Shown in pieces: positions 25,233 through 33,091 of a DNA stretch of 64,000 nt. How positions within the stretch are numbered: the stretch's first letter is position 1; each line of letters opens with the position of its first letter. The notes beneath the pieces were generated by a model. The model ran no database searches and was not told the origin of the DNA. It was given only the letters and a program-made list of their open reading frames with translations. This stretch comes from an uncultured Eubacteriales bacterium (lineage in GTDB: Bacteria > Bacillota > Clostridia > Oscillospirales > Butyricicoccaceae): positions 1-64,000 of the forward strand of contig CAKRRK010000006.1 of the NCBI GenBank assembly GCA_934395135.1, given 5' to 3'. A program made the position numbers and the translations under genes.

Positions 25233-26102
25233 ATGTGGAAAAGGAGGCGTTTTGGGTGGAAGACAGAATTTGGAATTTATTTTTGGAAACCGGTATGCCG
25301 GAGGCGTATCTCGCCTACAAAATGTATCGGAAAACCAAGCGGGACGAGAAAGGGGATCGGCAAAACGAAGGGATTGGTCATTCGGGAGACGGGATTTGGC
25401 GAGTGGGATAAATATATCACCGTGTTATCGGAGGATGGAATTTGCAGTGTGCTGTGCAAAGGGGTGCGTTCGAAAAACAGCAAAAACGCCCCGGCAACGC
25501 GGCTGTTTTGCTACAGCGAGTTTACCGTCCATGAAAGCCGCGGAAAGTTTACCCTGAAGGAAGCCGCCGTGCGGACGCCCTTTTGGGGCGTGACGGAGGA
25601 TATGGCCCGGTATGCGCTGTTTTGCTATTTTTCCCAGCTTGCCGAACGGGCGGTCTTTGGAGACCGGGATCAGGCGAAGCCGGTTTTGGAACTGTTTCTT
25701 CGGGCCTTATACAGCGTGACGGAAAAGCAGCGCAGCCTGACATTGGTCAAAAGCGTGTTTGAACTGCGGTTGGCGGCAGGAAGCGGATTTTTGCCGGACC
25801 TTGCGGGCTGTCCTCATGTGGGGGCGGAAGGCCCGGTCTGTTTTTCCATTGCCGATGGGACGGCGGTGTGCCCCGCCTGCGCCCCGGCGGGATACATAAC
25901 GATCAGCCGGGGGGTTTTTGACGCGCTCCGGTTTATTTGCTCCGCGGAGACCAGGCGGGTGTTTTCCTTTTCCCTGCCGCCGGCGGGGGAGGCGGCCCTG
26001 GGGGACCTTGCGGAGCGCTATCTTCTCTATCACTGGGGAGAAAAGCCGAAAACCCTGGAATTTTATAAATCTTTAGCAACAACGGAGTTTACGAAGATAT
26101 GA
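25233..26102 (+). CDS. recO: DNA repair protein RecO (start uncertain)
   Basis: RecO mediates RecA loading with RecR and anneals ssDNA. Family sequence begins at KTKGLVIRETGFGEWDKYITVLSEDG (from about 25362), the N-terminal OB-fold, and a zinc site is visible later (CPHVGAEGPVCF...VCPACAP). The only ATG in frame is 25233, preceded by AAGGA, but the 43 residues it adds are the out-of-frame shadow of the YqzL-like gene. Between 25233 and the homologous region no ATG or GTG exists; ATC 25356 or TTG 25374 are possible. The end overlaps mutS2 (ATGA). Confidence 0.9.
   Translation: MWKRRRFGWKTEFGIYFWKPVCRRRISPTKCIGKPSGTRKGIGKTKGLVIRETGFGEWDKYITVLSEDGICSVLCKGVRSKNSKNAPATRLFCYSEFTVHESRGKFTLKEAAVRTPFWGVTEDMARYALFCYFSQLAERAVFGDRDQAKPVLELFLRALYSVTEKQRSLTLVKSVFELRLAAGSGFLPDLAGCPHVGAEGPVCFSIADGTAVCPACAPAGYITISRGVFDALRFICSAETRRVFSFSLPPAGEAALGDLAERYLLYHWGEKPKTLEFYKSLATTEFTKI
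25256..25411 (+). CDS. YqzL-like small protein
   Basis: A 51-residue product starting MEDRIWNLFLETGMPEAYLAYK, which matches the pattern of YqzL proteins (W-x-LF-x-x-TG-x-x-E-A-YL-x-YK) that lie between era and recO in Bacilli and Clostridia. It starts with GTG, nine bases after a strong AAAGGAGG. YqzL is usually 40-50 residues; the last 20 here run out of frame through the 5' end of recO. Function is unknown. The overlap is discussed as a finding. Confidence 0.75.
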   Translation: MEDRIWNLFLETGMPEAYLAYKMYRKTKRDEKGDRQNEGIGHSGDGIWRVG

Positions 26103-28471
26103 AAAGACAACGAGCCTACCATGTGCTGGAACTGGACACCGTTTTGGACATGTTGAAAGCCCACGCTGTCAGCAGCGGGGCAAAAGCGCGGATTGACCGT
26201 CTCGTTCCCTCCCGGGATGTGGACGAAATCCGGCAGTGGCAGCGGCAGACGACGGACGCCAAGCAAATGATGGTGCTCCATGGCGCGCCGTCCTTCGGCG
26301 GCATACGGGATCTTTCCTCCCATCTGCGGCGGCTGTCTGCCGGCGGGGTGCTGAATGCCCAGGAGCTGCTGGACATCGCGGCCCTGCTGCGCTGTGCGGA
26401 GGACGTGAAAAAGTACAGCGCGGAAGAAGAAACAAACAGCCTGACGGACCTGTTTTCCAGAATACAAACCAACCGCTCTCTGGCGGAACGCATTGGCACG
26501 TCCATCCTCAGCGCGGAGGAAATTGCCGACGGCGCGTCCCCGGAACTGTACCAGATTCGGCGGCAGATGCGGCAGCAAAACGGAAAAATCCGGGATATTT
26601 TAAGCAAGATGGTAGCGGCTGGCGGCAGCTATTTGCAGGAAGCCATTATCACCCAGCGAAACGGCCGGTTCGTTATTCCGGTGAAGGCGGAGCACAAGGG
26701 AGATGTGGCCGGCATGGTGCACGATGTGTCCTCCAGCGGCGCTACCCTGTTCATTGAACCGGCCCGGGTGGTAGAAGCAAACAATGCCCTCAAAGAGCTG
26801 TCGTTTGCAGAACAGGCGGAGATGGAACGGATCCTGGCCGATCTGTCCAACAGCGCCGCGGCCTTTGCCGGCGGCCTGTCCGAGGATATGGCGGTGCTTT
26901 CTCTGCTGGACTTTGTGTTTGCCAAGGCGAAGTTTTCCTTTGCGCTGAATGGGGCGGAGCCAACCATGCGGGAGGGCTATTTTGTCCGGCTGGTTCGGGC
27001 CAGACATCCTCTCATTGACAGCCGGTCTGTGGTGCCGGTGGATATTGCCCTGGGCCAGGGGTACGATACCCTGGTGATTACCGGGCCAAACACCGGCGGA
27101 AAAACCGTCAGTCTGAAGATATTGGGTCTTTTGACGCTGATGGCGGCCTGCGGCCTGCATATTCCCGCCAGCGAGGAGAGCGAAGTGGGGGTATTTGAAC
27201 ATATTTATGCGGACATTGGGGACGAACAAAGCATTGAGCAGTCCCTTTCCACTTTTTCCGCCCATATGAAAAACATTGTGTCCATTGTGCAGGTGTGCAG
27301 GCAGGGAGATATGGTGCTGTTTGATGAGCTGGGGGCGGGTACGGATCCCACAGAGGGGGCGGCGCTCGCGGTATCCATCATTGAATACACCCGGCAGATG
27401 GCGGCACTTGTGGCCGCTACCACCCACTATGCGGAATTGAAGGCCTATGCCCTTACTACCGACGGGGTGGAGAATGCATCCTGTGAGTTTGACGTGCGAA
27501 CCCTGCAGCCGACGTACCGGCTGATTACCGGCGTGCCGGGAAAATCCAATGCGTTTGCCATCGGCGCCCGGCTGGGCCTGCCGGATGCCATTATCCAGCG
27601 GGCAAAGCAGCAGATGTCCGAAGAAAGCATCGGCTTTGAATCCATGCTTGCTACGCTGGAACGGGAGCGGCTGGAGCTGGAACGATACAAGGCGGAAGCG
27701 GATAAGATGCGTCGGGAGGCCCAGTCGGAACGGGACCGGGCGGAAAACCTGAAGGACAAAACCGAACGTGAGAACGACCAGCGGATCCAGCGGGCAAAAG
27801 AAAAGGCCGAAGCGATTTTAAAAGATGCCCGGATGACAGCGGAAACTGTCTTTCTGGAACTGGACGACGTGAAAAAAAAGGCGGCCAGACAGGCAGCGGA
27901 GCAAAACCTTGCGGCGGCAAAGGCCGCGCTGCGGGGTGCGCTGAACGAGGCGGAGGCCAAAGTTCGAAAAAGCAGCGGCAAAAAAACAGTCAGCCCGTCG
28001 GAAATACAGGCCTTTGCGGCAGGAGACGATGTGGAGCTGCTTAACATGGGGGTAGACGCTGTGGTGCTTGCCCCGGCGGACAAAGATGGAAAGGTGCTGG
28101 TGCAGGCCGGCATTTTGAAAATGTCCGTGCGGGAGAACGAAATCCGCCGAAAGCAGGCGCCTCCCAAGCCAAAGGGCAAAGTATACCGTTCGGCGCCGGG
28201 CGGGGTTTCCGATCTCCTCCGCACCTCTGCCAAAAGCGAAGTGGATGTCCGGGGCCTGTGTGCCGAGGACGCGATTTTAGAGGTGGACCAGTTCATTTCC
28301 CAGGCGCTGATGGCGGGGCTGAACACCGCAACGATCATCCATGGCAAGGGCACCGGTGTCCTGCGGGCGGCGATTCAGCAGCACTTGAAACGAAATAAAC
28401 GGATAAAGTCCGTTCGAAACGGACAGTTCGGCGAAGGGGAAATGGGTGTTACGGTAATTGAGTTTCGGTAG
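26099..28471 (+). CDS. mutS2: Endonuclease MutS2
   Basis: MutS-related ATPase with a C-terminal Smr domain, implicated in stalled-ribosome rescue and suppression of recombination. Walker A is GPNTGGKTVSLK near residue 330, then DEQSIEQSLSTFSAHM and DELGAGTDPTEGAALA. A long charged coiled coil (about 515-650) leads to the KOW-like and Smr parts, where VDVRGLCAEDAI and IIHGKGTGVLR mark the nuclease. Length 790 is typical. It overlaps recO by four bases. Confidence 0.97.
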   Translation: MKRQRAYHVLELDTVLDMLKAHAVSSGAKARIDRLVPSRDVDEIRQWQRQTTDAKQMMVLHGAPSFGGIRDLSSHLRRLSAGGVLNAQELLDIAALLRCAEDVKKYSAEEETNSLTDLFSRIQTNRSLAERIGTSILSAEEIADGASPELYQIRRQMRQQNGKIRDILSKMVAAGGSYLQEAIITQRNGRFVIPVKAEHKGDVAGMVHDVSSSGATLFIEPARVVEANNALKELSFAEQAEMERILADLSNSAAAFAGGLSEDMAVLSLLDFVFAKAKFSFALNGAEPTMREGYFVRLVRARHPLIDSRSVVPVDIALGQGYDTLVITGPNTGGKTVSLKILGLLTLMAACGLHIPASEESEVGVFEHIYADIGDEQSIEQSLSTFSAHMKNIVSIVQVCRQGDMVLFDELGAGTDPTEGAALAVSIIEYTRQMAALVAATTHYAELKAYALTTDGVENASCEFDVRTLQPTYRLITGVPGKSNAFAIGARLGLPDAIIQRAKQQMSEESIGFESMLATLERERLELERYKAEADKMRREAQSERDRAENLKDKTERENDQRIQRAKEKAEAILKDARMTAETVFLELDDVKKKAARQAAEQNLAAAKAALRGALNEAEAKVRKSSGKKTVSPSEIQAFAAGDDVELLNMGVDAVVLAPADKDGKVLVQAGILKMSVRENEIRRKQAPPKPKGKVYRSAPGGVSDLLRTSAKSEVDVRGLCAEDAILEVDQFISQALMAGLNTATIIHGKGTGVLRAAIQQHLKRNKRIKSVRNGQFGEGEMGVTVIEFR

Positions 28472-28595
28472 ATTTTTTCCGAGCTTTCTGCCAAACTGTG
28501 AAAAAGTCTTTTTATTTCAAATTTTTCCTTTGATATTAAGGCTTTTTCACAAGAAAAGGGCGGATTTGCAGGATAAAATTAAGGACTTTGACAGA

Positions 28596-28624
28596 TTGAC
28601 TTTTTCGTAAAAAAACGATATCCT
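28596..28624 (+). promoter_or_regulatory. Promoter of the HPr-like gene
   Basis: TTGACT (28596-28601) and TATCCT (28619-28624) are 17 bases apart; an alternative -10 TATAAT lies at 28633-28638. The start codon is about 50 bases downstream. Confidence 0.6.
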
Positions 28625-28675
28625 TATAGTACTATAATGATTTGGGGTTATTTGTTTACGGTAGGAGAGATAGTT

Positions 28676-28939
28676 ATGTATTCTAGAGAAGTACAAGTTA
28701 CAAACCAGGTGGGTTTGTATGCGAGACCGGCCACGTTCTTCATTCAAAAGGCAAATGAATTCAAAAGCACTGTTCTGGTGGAAAAAGAAGAACGCAAAGT
28801 AAACGCCAAGAGCCTGTTGGGCATTTTGTCTTTGGGCATTACAAAAGGAACTACCATCACGCTGACCGCGGACGGTCCGGACGAAGAAGAAGCGGTGGAA
28901 GCGCTGGTCGAACTGATCAATTCCAATTTTAGTGATTAA
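28676..28939 (+). CDS. HPr-family protein lacking His15 (Crh-like)
   Basis: An 87-residue HPr fold, but the PTS phosphorylation site is replaced: the sequence is GLYARPA, with Tyr at position 15 where HPr has His. Ser46 and its surroundings (NAKSLLGILSLGI) are intact, so HPr kinase could still phosphorylate it. This is the pattern of Bacillus Crh, which has Gln15 and acts only in carbon-catabolite regulation with CcpA. Tyr15 variants appear widespread in Clostridia. ATG 28676 has TAGGAGAGA upstream. The gene stands alone between a promoter and a terminator. Confidence 0.93.
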   Translation: MYSREVQVTNQVGLYARPATFFIQKANEFKSTVLVEKEERKVNAKSLLGILSLGITKGTTITLTADGPDEEEAVEALVELINSNFSD

Positions 28940-28957
28940 GAACAAGTAAATTTGTGG

Positions 28958-28990
28958 AATAAAGCACCGCTGCTGCGGTGCTTTATTTAA
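28958..28990 (+). terminator. Terminator after the HPr-like gene
   Basis: AATAAAGCACCGC pairs with GCGGTGCTTTATT around TGCT, followed by TAAATTT. Thirteen-base perfect stem. Confidence 0.88.
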
Positions 28991-29020
28991 ATTTGGAAGG
29001 ATCTGGAAAGGAGGAAAAAG

Positions 29021-30838
29021 ATGACGGAACTGAAGGAAAAAGTTTTGGCGCTGCCCTATAAACCGGGGGTATATATGATGCGGGACAAGGCCGGCGAAGT
29101 AATTTATGTGGGCAAGGCCAAAGCGCTCAAAAACCGGGTTTCCCAGTATTTCCAGAGCGAGGCAAGGCATACGCCCAAAACCGCCGCAATGGTTTCCCAC
29201 ATCGCCTCCTTTGACATCATTGTTACCGAGACAGAATTTGAGGCCCTGGTGCTGGAAAACGCCATGATCAAAAAATACCGGCCGAAATATAACATTCTGC
29301 TGAAGGATGACAAGGGATATCCTTATATCAAAGCGGACATCAAAAAAGAATTTCCGGAATTTTCCGTGGTATCCAAGCCGGGAAAAGACGGGAATTTGTA
29401 TTTTGGCCCGTATTCCGGCAGAATTTCTGCCAAGCGGGCGATTGATACCATCAACGAAAATCTGAAGCTGCGCACCTGCCGCCGGGTGCTGCCCCGGGAC
29501 GCCGGGAAGGAGCGGCCGTGTCTGAACGCCCATCTGCATCGGTGCATCGCTCCCTGCACGGGAGACATTTCCAGCGGGGAATACCGGAAGCTGTTTTTTC
29601 AGGGCGTCAGTTTGCTGAAAGGAAACTATAAGGCAGTGGCGGAAAAAATAGAGGAAGAAATGCGGCGGGCCGCGGAAGAAATGCGGTTTGAGCGGGCCGC
29701 GGAACTGCGGGATCGGCTGCGGGCGGTGAACGGCCTGGGGCTGAAACAAAAGGTCGTGTCCGGCAGCGGCTTTGACTGCGACGCGCTGGGAGTCGCCTTT
29801 GGCGCCCGGGAAAGCTGTGTGGTGATTCTGCACTTTGTGGATGGCAGCCTGTCGGATAAGGAATACGTTTTTTTGGAAAAAATGTCTCCAAGGGAGCAAA
29901 GTGAACTGCTGGAGCAGTTTATCCGGCAGTATTATGAACGGCGGGGCGGCGCGCCCGGGACCGTACTGATTCCGGAGACCTTTGAAGGGATGGAGGACAT
30001 GGAGGCGTTCCTGTTTTCCATTTCCCAAAAAAAGACTGAACTTCGGGTTCCCAGGCGGGGGGATATGGTCCGGCGGCTGGACCTTGCGGCCCAAAACGCA
30101 TCGGAGGAACTGCTGCGCCGGGAAACGGTCAAGCAAAAGGGAATGAAAAGCGTGCAGTTGTTTGCAGAGGCTTGCGGACTGCCGGATGTGCCGGAATTGT
30201 TTGAGGCCTATGACATATCGAACCTTGCCGGCAGCATGACGGTGGGGGCAATGGCGGTGTTTGACAAGGGAAAACCGCTGAAAAAACGGTATCGCAAGTT
30301 TAAAATCCAAAGCATTTCCGGGCAGGACGATTATCGGGCGATTCAGGAGGTGCTGTCCCGCCGCCTGCGCCACTATGCGGACGGGGATGAGGGCTTTTCT
30401 CCCTTGCCGTCGGTATTTCTCATTGACGGCGGGGCGGGACAGGTGTCCGCCGCGCTGGAAGTGGTGCGGGAATATGGCCTTGCCATCCCGGTGATAGGCA
30501 TGGCAAAGGACAGCCGCCACCGGACGGATCGTCTGGTGCTGGCAGATGGCAGGGAAATCGGCCTGTCTGCCCGTCCGGCGCTGTTTTCCTTTGTAGGGCG
30601 GATGCAGGAAGAGGTACATCGGTTTGCCATCGAATTTCACCGGGCGCAGCGCCGGCAGTCTGTGGGTTCGGTGCTGGACCGCATCCAGGGGGTTGGCCCC
30701 AAGCGGCGCAACGCTCTGCTGCGGAAATTTCACAGCCTGGAGGCGATCAAGGCGGCGGACCTTGCCCAGCTGCAGGAAGTCGTGCCGGAATCCACGGCAA
30801 AGCACATTATAGACTATTGGAAGCAAGAGGAACTTTAA
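29021..30838 (+). CDS. uvrC: UvrABC excinuclease subunit C
   Basis: UvrC makes both incisions in nucleotide excision repair. The GIY-YIG nuclease is at the N-terminus (GVYMMRDKAGEVIYVGKAKALKNRV), then a UVR motif (EEMRRAAEEMRFERAAELRDRL), the RNase-H-like domain (FEAYDISNLAGSMTVGAMAVF, LIDGGAGQVSAA) and C-terminal helix-hairpin-helix repeats (IQGVGPKRRNALL). Length 605 is typical. GGAGGAAAAAG precedes ATG 29021. rsmD starts directly after its stop codon. Confidence 0.98.
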   Translation: MTELKEKVLALPYKPGVYMMRDKAGEVIYVGKAKALKNRVSQYFQSEARHTPKTAAMVSHIASFDIIVTETEFEALVLENAMIKKYRPKYNILLKDDKGYPYIKADIKKEFPEFSVVSKPGKDGNLYFGPYSGRISAKRAIDTINENLKLRTCRRVLPRDAGKERPCLNAHLHRCIAPCTGDISSGEYRKLFFQGVSLLKGNYKAVAEKIEEEMRRAAEEMRFERAAELRDRLRAVNGLGLKQKVVSGSGFDCDALGVAFGARESCVVILHFVDGSLSDKEYVFLEKMSPREQSELLEQFIRQYYERRGGAPGTVLIPETFEGMEDMEAFLFSISQKKTELRVPRRGDMVRRLDLAAQNASEELLRRETVKQKGMKSVQLFAEACGLPDVPELFEAYDISNLAGSMTVGAMAVFDKGKPLKKRYRKFKIQSISGQDDYRAIQEVLSRRLRHYADGDEGFSPLPSVFLIDGGAGQVSAALEVVREYGLAIPVIGMAKDSRHRTDRLVLADGREIGLSARPALFSFVGRMQEEVHRFAIEFHRAQRRQSVGSVLDRIQGVGPKRRNALLRKFHSLEAIKAADLAQLQEVVPESTAKHIIDYWKQEEL

Positions 30839-31387
30839 ATGCGAATTATCAGCGGACAGGCCCGGGGGAAAAAGCTGGAGAGCGTACCGGGGATGGATAC
30901 CCGCCCTACCACGGACCGGGTGAAGGAATCAATTTTTAATATATTGCAGACATTTCCCCGGAGCAAGCGGGTGCTGGATCTGTTTGCGGGCACCGGGCAG
31001 ATGGGGGTGGAGGCGTTGAGCCGGGGCGCCGCGTCCGCGGTGTTTGTGGACCGGGAAGAAGCGGCCGTCCGAGTGATTCGCCGCAACCTTGCCGGCACGC
31101 CGTTTGAACACCGGGCAGCGGTCGTGAAAGGAGATTTTCTAGAATTTTTGGGAAAACAGGAAAAAAATTCCTTTGATCTGATATTTCTGGACCCGCCTTA
31201 TGGAGGAAATTTATTGAATCAGGCGTTAAAAACTGTCGAAAAGTTTGACATCCTGTCATCAGATGGTATAATAATGTGTGAGTATGCATTGCATGATGCA
31301 GTTGCCTGCCCTGCGTCGTATCAGCTGCACCGGGAATACCGGTACGGCAAGATCCGGGTGGCGCTCATCAGAAACGAGGCATTATGA
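30839..31387 (+). CDS. rsmD: 16S rRNA m2G966 methyltransferase RsmD
   Basis: SAM-dependent N2-methyltransferase. The SAM motif VLDLFAGTGQMGVEALSRGA and the catalytic LDPPY (in FLDPPYGGN) are present in the 182-residue protein, after the N-terminal IISGQARGKKLESVPGMDTRPTTDRVKE block. It abuts uvrC and overlaps coaD by four bases; rsmD-coaD pairing is general in Firmicutes. Confidence 0.97.
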   Translation: MRIISGQARGKKLESVPGMDTRPTTDRVKESIFNILQTFPRSKRVLDLFAGTGQMGVEALSRGAASAVFVDREEAAVRVIRRNLAGTPFEHRAAVVKGDFLEFLGKQEKNSFDLIFLDPPYGGNLLNQALKTVEKFDILSSDGIIMCEYALHDAVACPASYQLHREYRYGKIRVALIRNEAL

Positions 31388-31869
31388 GAATTGGTATTTA
31401 TCCCGGCAGCTTTGATCCCGCCACGCTGGGGCATTTGGACATTATCGAACGGGCGGCACAGTTGTTTGACAAGCTGATTGTTGTGGTTATGGTGAATAAT
31501 TCCAAAACATCCCTGTTTTCCAACGGGGAAAAGGTGGATTTTCTGCGGCGTATGACGGAGCACCTGCCTAACGTGGAGGTGGATTTCTTCGGCGGTCTGT
31601 TGGCAGAATATGCCGGCCGGAAAAAGGCGACGGCCATTGTAAAAGGGCTGCGGGCGGTGTCGGATTTTGAATATGAATTTCAGATGGCGCTTGTAAACCG
31701 CAAACTGAACCCGGAAGTGGATACGGTTTTTTTGATGACAAGCGTGGGATATATGTATCTTAGTTCCAGCATTGTGCGGGATGTTGCGAGCCATGGCGGC
31801 AACATTTCCGGCCTTGTCAGTGAAAAAATATTGGACGATGTAATCAGGAAATTAAATCGGGAGGTTTAA
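31384..31869 (+). CDS. coaD: Pantetheine-phosphate adenylyltransferase
   Basis: CoaD catalyses the fourth step of coenzyme A synthesis. The nucleotidyltransferase motif GSFDPATLGHLDI is at residues 8-20 and the ISS-type end YMYLSSSIVRDVASHGG at about 122-138. Length 161. It starts within the rsmD stop codon. Confidence 0.98.
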   Translation: MRIGIYPGSFDPATLGHLDIIERAAQLFDKLIVVVMVNNSKTSLFSNGEKVDFLRRMTEHLPNVEVDFFGGLLAEYAGRKKATAIVKGLRAVSDFEYEFQMALVNRKLNPEVDTVFLMTSVGYMYLSSSIVRDVASHGGNISGLVSEKILDDVIRKLNREV

Positions 31870-31872
31870 CAT

Positions 31873-32349
31873 ATGACAGCAGCACTGGAAGAAATGATAG
31901 ATGAATTGTTTTCTATGATTCAGGACGCGAAGTCGGTGCCTTTGAGCAGTGACAAATGCATCATAGAACGGGAACGGGCCTTGGATGTGTTGGAAGAACT
32001 GCGGGCAAGCCTGCCTTCGGACCTGAAGATGGCCAAGGATATTGTGGAAAAGCGGAACGATGTAATTGCCGCCGGCAAGCGGGAGGCAGAAACCCTCAAG
32101 GCACAGGCGGACGAATATGTGAAAAAAGTGGTAAACCAACAAAACGTTGTGCAGGAAGCCAATCGCCGTGCTGCAGAGCTGGTAGGCAATGCGGAGATTC
32201 AGTCCAGAGAGCTGCGTCGGGTTGCCAACGAATATTGTGAGGATACCCTCAAGCGCGCGGAAGAAACGGTTATGCTGGCGCTGGATGAAATTAAAAACGC
32301 CCATAAAAAGTTTCGGACCCTTGCGGCTAACCATACCGCGAAGGAATAA
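31873..32349 (+). CDS. Coiled-coil protein, unknown function
   Basis: A 158-residue, highly charged protein predicted to be almost wholly helical (about residues 25-145), resembling V-type ATPase subunit H or DivIVA-type proteins in composition but without a diagnostic motif. Proteins of this kind often follow coaD in Clostridia. It starts three bases after coaD, so it belongs to uvrC-rsmD-coaD. A terminator follows. A role in septum or envelope organisation is a guess. Confidence 0.8.
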   Translation: MTAALEEMIDELFSMIQDAKSVPLSSDKCIIERERALDVLEELRASLPSDLKMAKDIVEKRNDVIAAGKREAETLKAQADEYVKKVVNQQNVVQEANRRAAELVGNAEIQSRELRRVANEYCEDTLKRAEETVMLALDEIKNAHKKFRTLAANHTAKE

Positions 32350-32356
32350 CAGAAAC

Positions 32357-32397
32357 AAAAACCGCCCGGCAGCCGTTTTGGCGCCTGGCGGTTTTTT
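32357..32397 (+). terminator. Terminator of the uvrC-rsmD-coaD operon
   Basis: AAAAACCGCC and GGCGGTTTTTT form the stem ends with further internal GC pairing, followed by a T-run. Confidence 0.8.
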
Positions 32398-32470
32398 GCT
32401 GCCGGATAAAAACCGGTTCTTCTGTGGCAGGATAAAAGGAGCAAGGTTCAAAACAGAGGGGAGTTAGAGG

Positions 32471-33043
32471 ATGACAGGCATCAGACAAAATGCGCCCGGC
32501 GTCCTGGCATGCCTTGCAATCGCTGTGCCGGCGTGGTTTTTGGGAAAGTTATTTCCCGTCGTTGGCGGCGCGGTGATTGCCATTCTTGCGGGTATAGCAG
32601 TGACCATGGTTTGGAAGCACAAAGGCGCGCTGGAACAGGGGATTGGCTTTCCTTCGAAAAAGGTGCTGCAGTGGGCGGTTGTCCTGTTGGGGTTTGGTCT
32701 GGATTTAACGGTGATTTTGCAGACCGGCAGGCAGTCTCTTCCGATTATTGTATGTACCATTGGGACATCTCTGGCGCTGTCCTGCGCGCTGCACAGGGCG
32801 ATATGGGGCATCGGTGATCACCACCGTGGCGGTGGGCGCTGGGGTGCCCGCCGCATGGCTTTATCCCAGCAAGGAACTCAGCAAGTTTTTGATCGTCCTT
32901 GCAATGGCCGCCATTGGACTGAACAGCAATTTGATCAAACTCATCAAAACCGGCGGAAAACCTCTTGTTTTAGGGGCGTGCTGCTGAGCAGGCATCACAG
33001 GTGTGAGCCTCGCTATGCAGCGCTTGCTGCAAGTTGCGGTAAC
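32471..33043 (+). pseudogene. YeiH-family (UPF0324) exporter remnant
   Basis: The first 110 codons encode the N-terminus of a YeiH-type putative sulfate exporter (NAPGVLACLAIAVPAWFLGKLFPVVGG ... VLQWAVVLLGFGLDLTVILQTG). After about 32800 the homologous sequence continues in a different frame (32748-32987 frame) with the C-terminal KELSKFLIVLAMAAIGLNSNLIKLIKTGGKPLVLG, so about 150-200 codons are missing. A TGA (32985-32987) then sits where the family has Trp, and AGITGVSLAMQRLL continues beyond it. Deletion, frame change and stop make it non-functional. A GAGG ribosome site before ATG 32471 survives. Confidence 0.85.
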
Positions 33044-33044
33044 A

Positions 33045-33079
33045 ACAAAACCGGACAGGCTCGGCCTGTCCGGTTTTGT
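33045..33079. terminator. Bidirectional terminator
   Basis: ACAAAACCGGACAGGC pairs perfectly with GCCTGTCCGGTTTTGT around TCG. It lies between the pseudogene and the converging membrane protein gene. Confidence 0.88.
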
Positions 33080-33091
33080 ATTGCGGTATGG

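Noticed and set aside
28547..30826. 759-codon open frame on the minus strand
   Set aside because: It lies antisense to uvrC and the HPr-like gene, has no ribosome site and an implausible His/Phe/Gln-rich composition; it is a shadow of GC-rich coding DNA.
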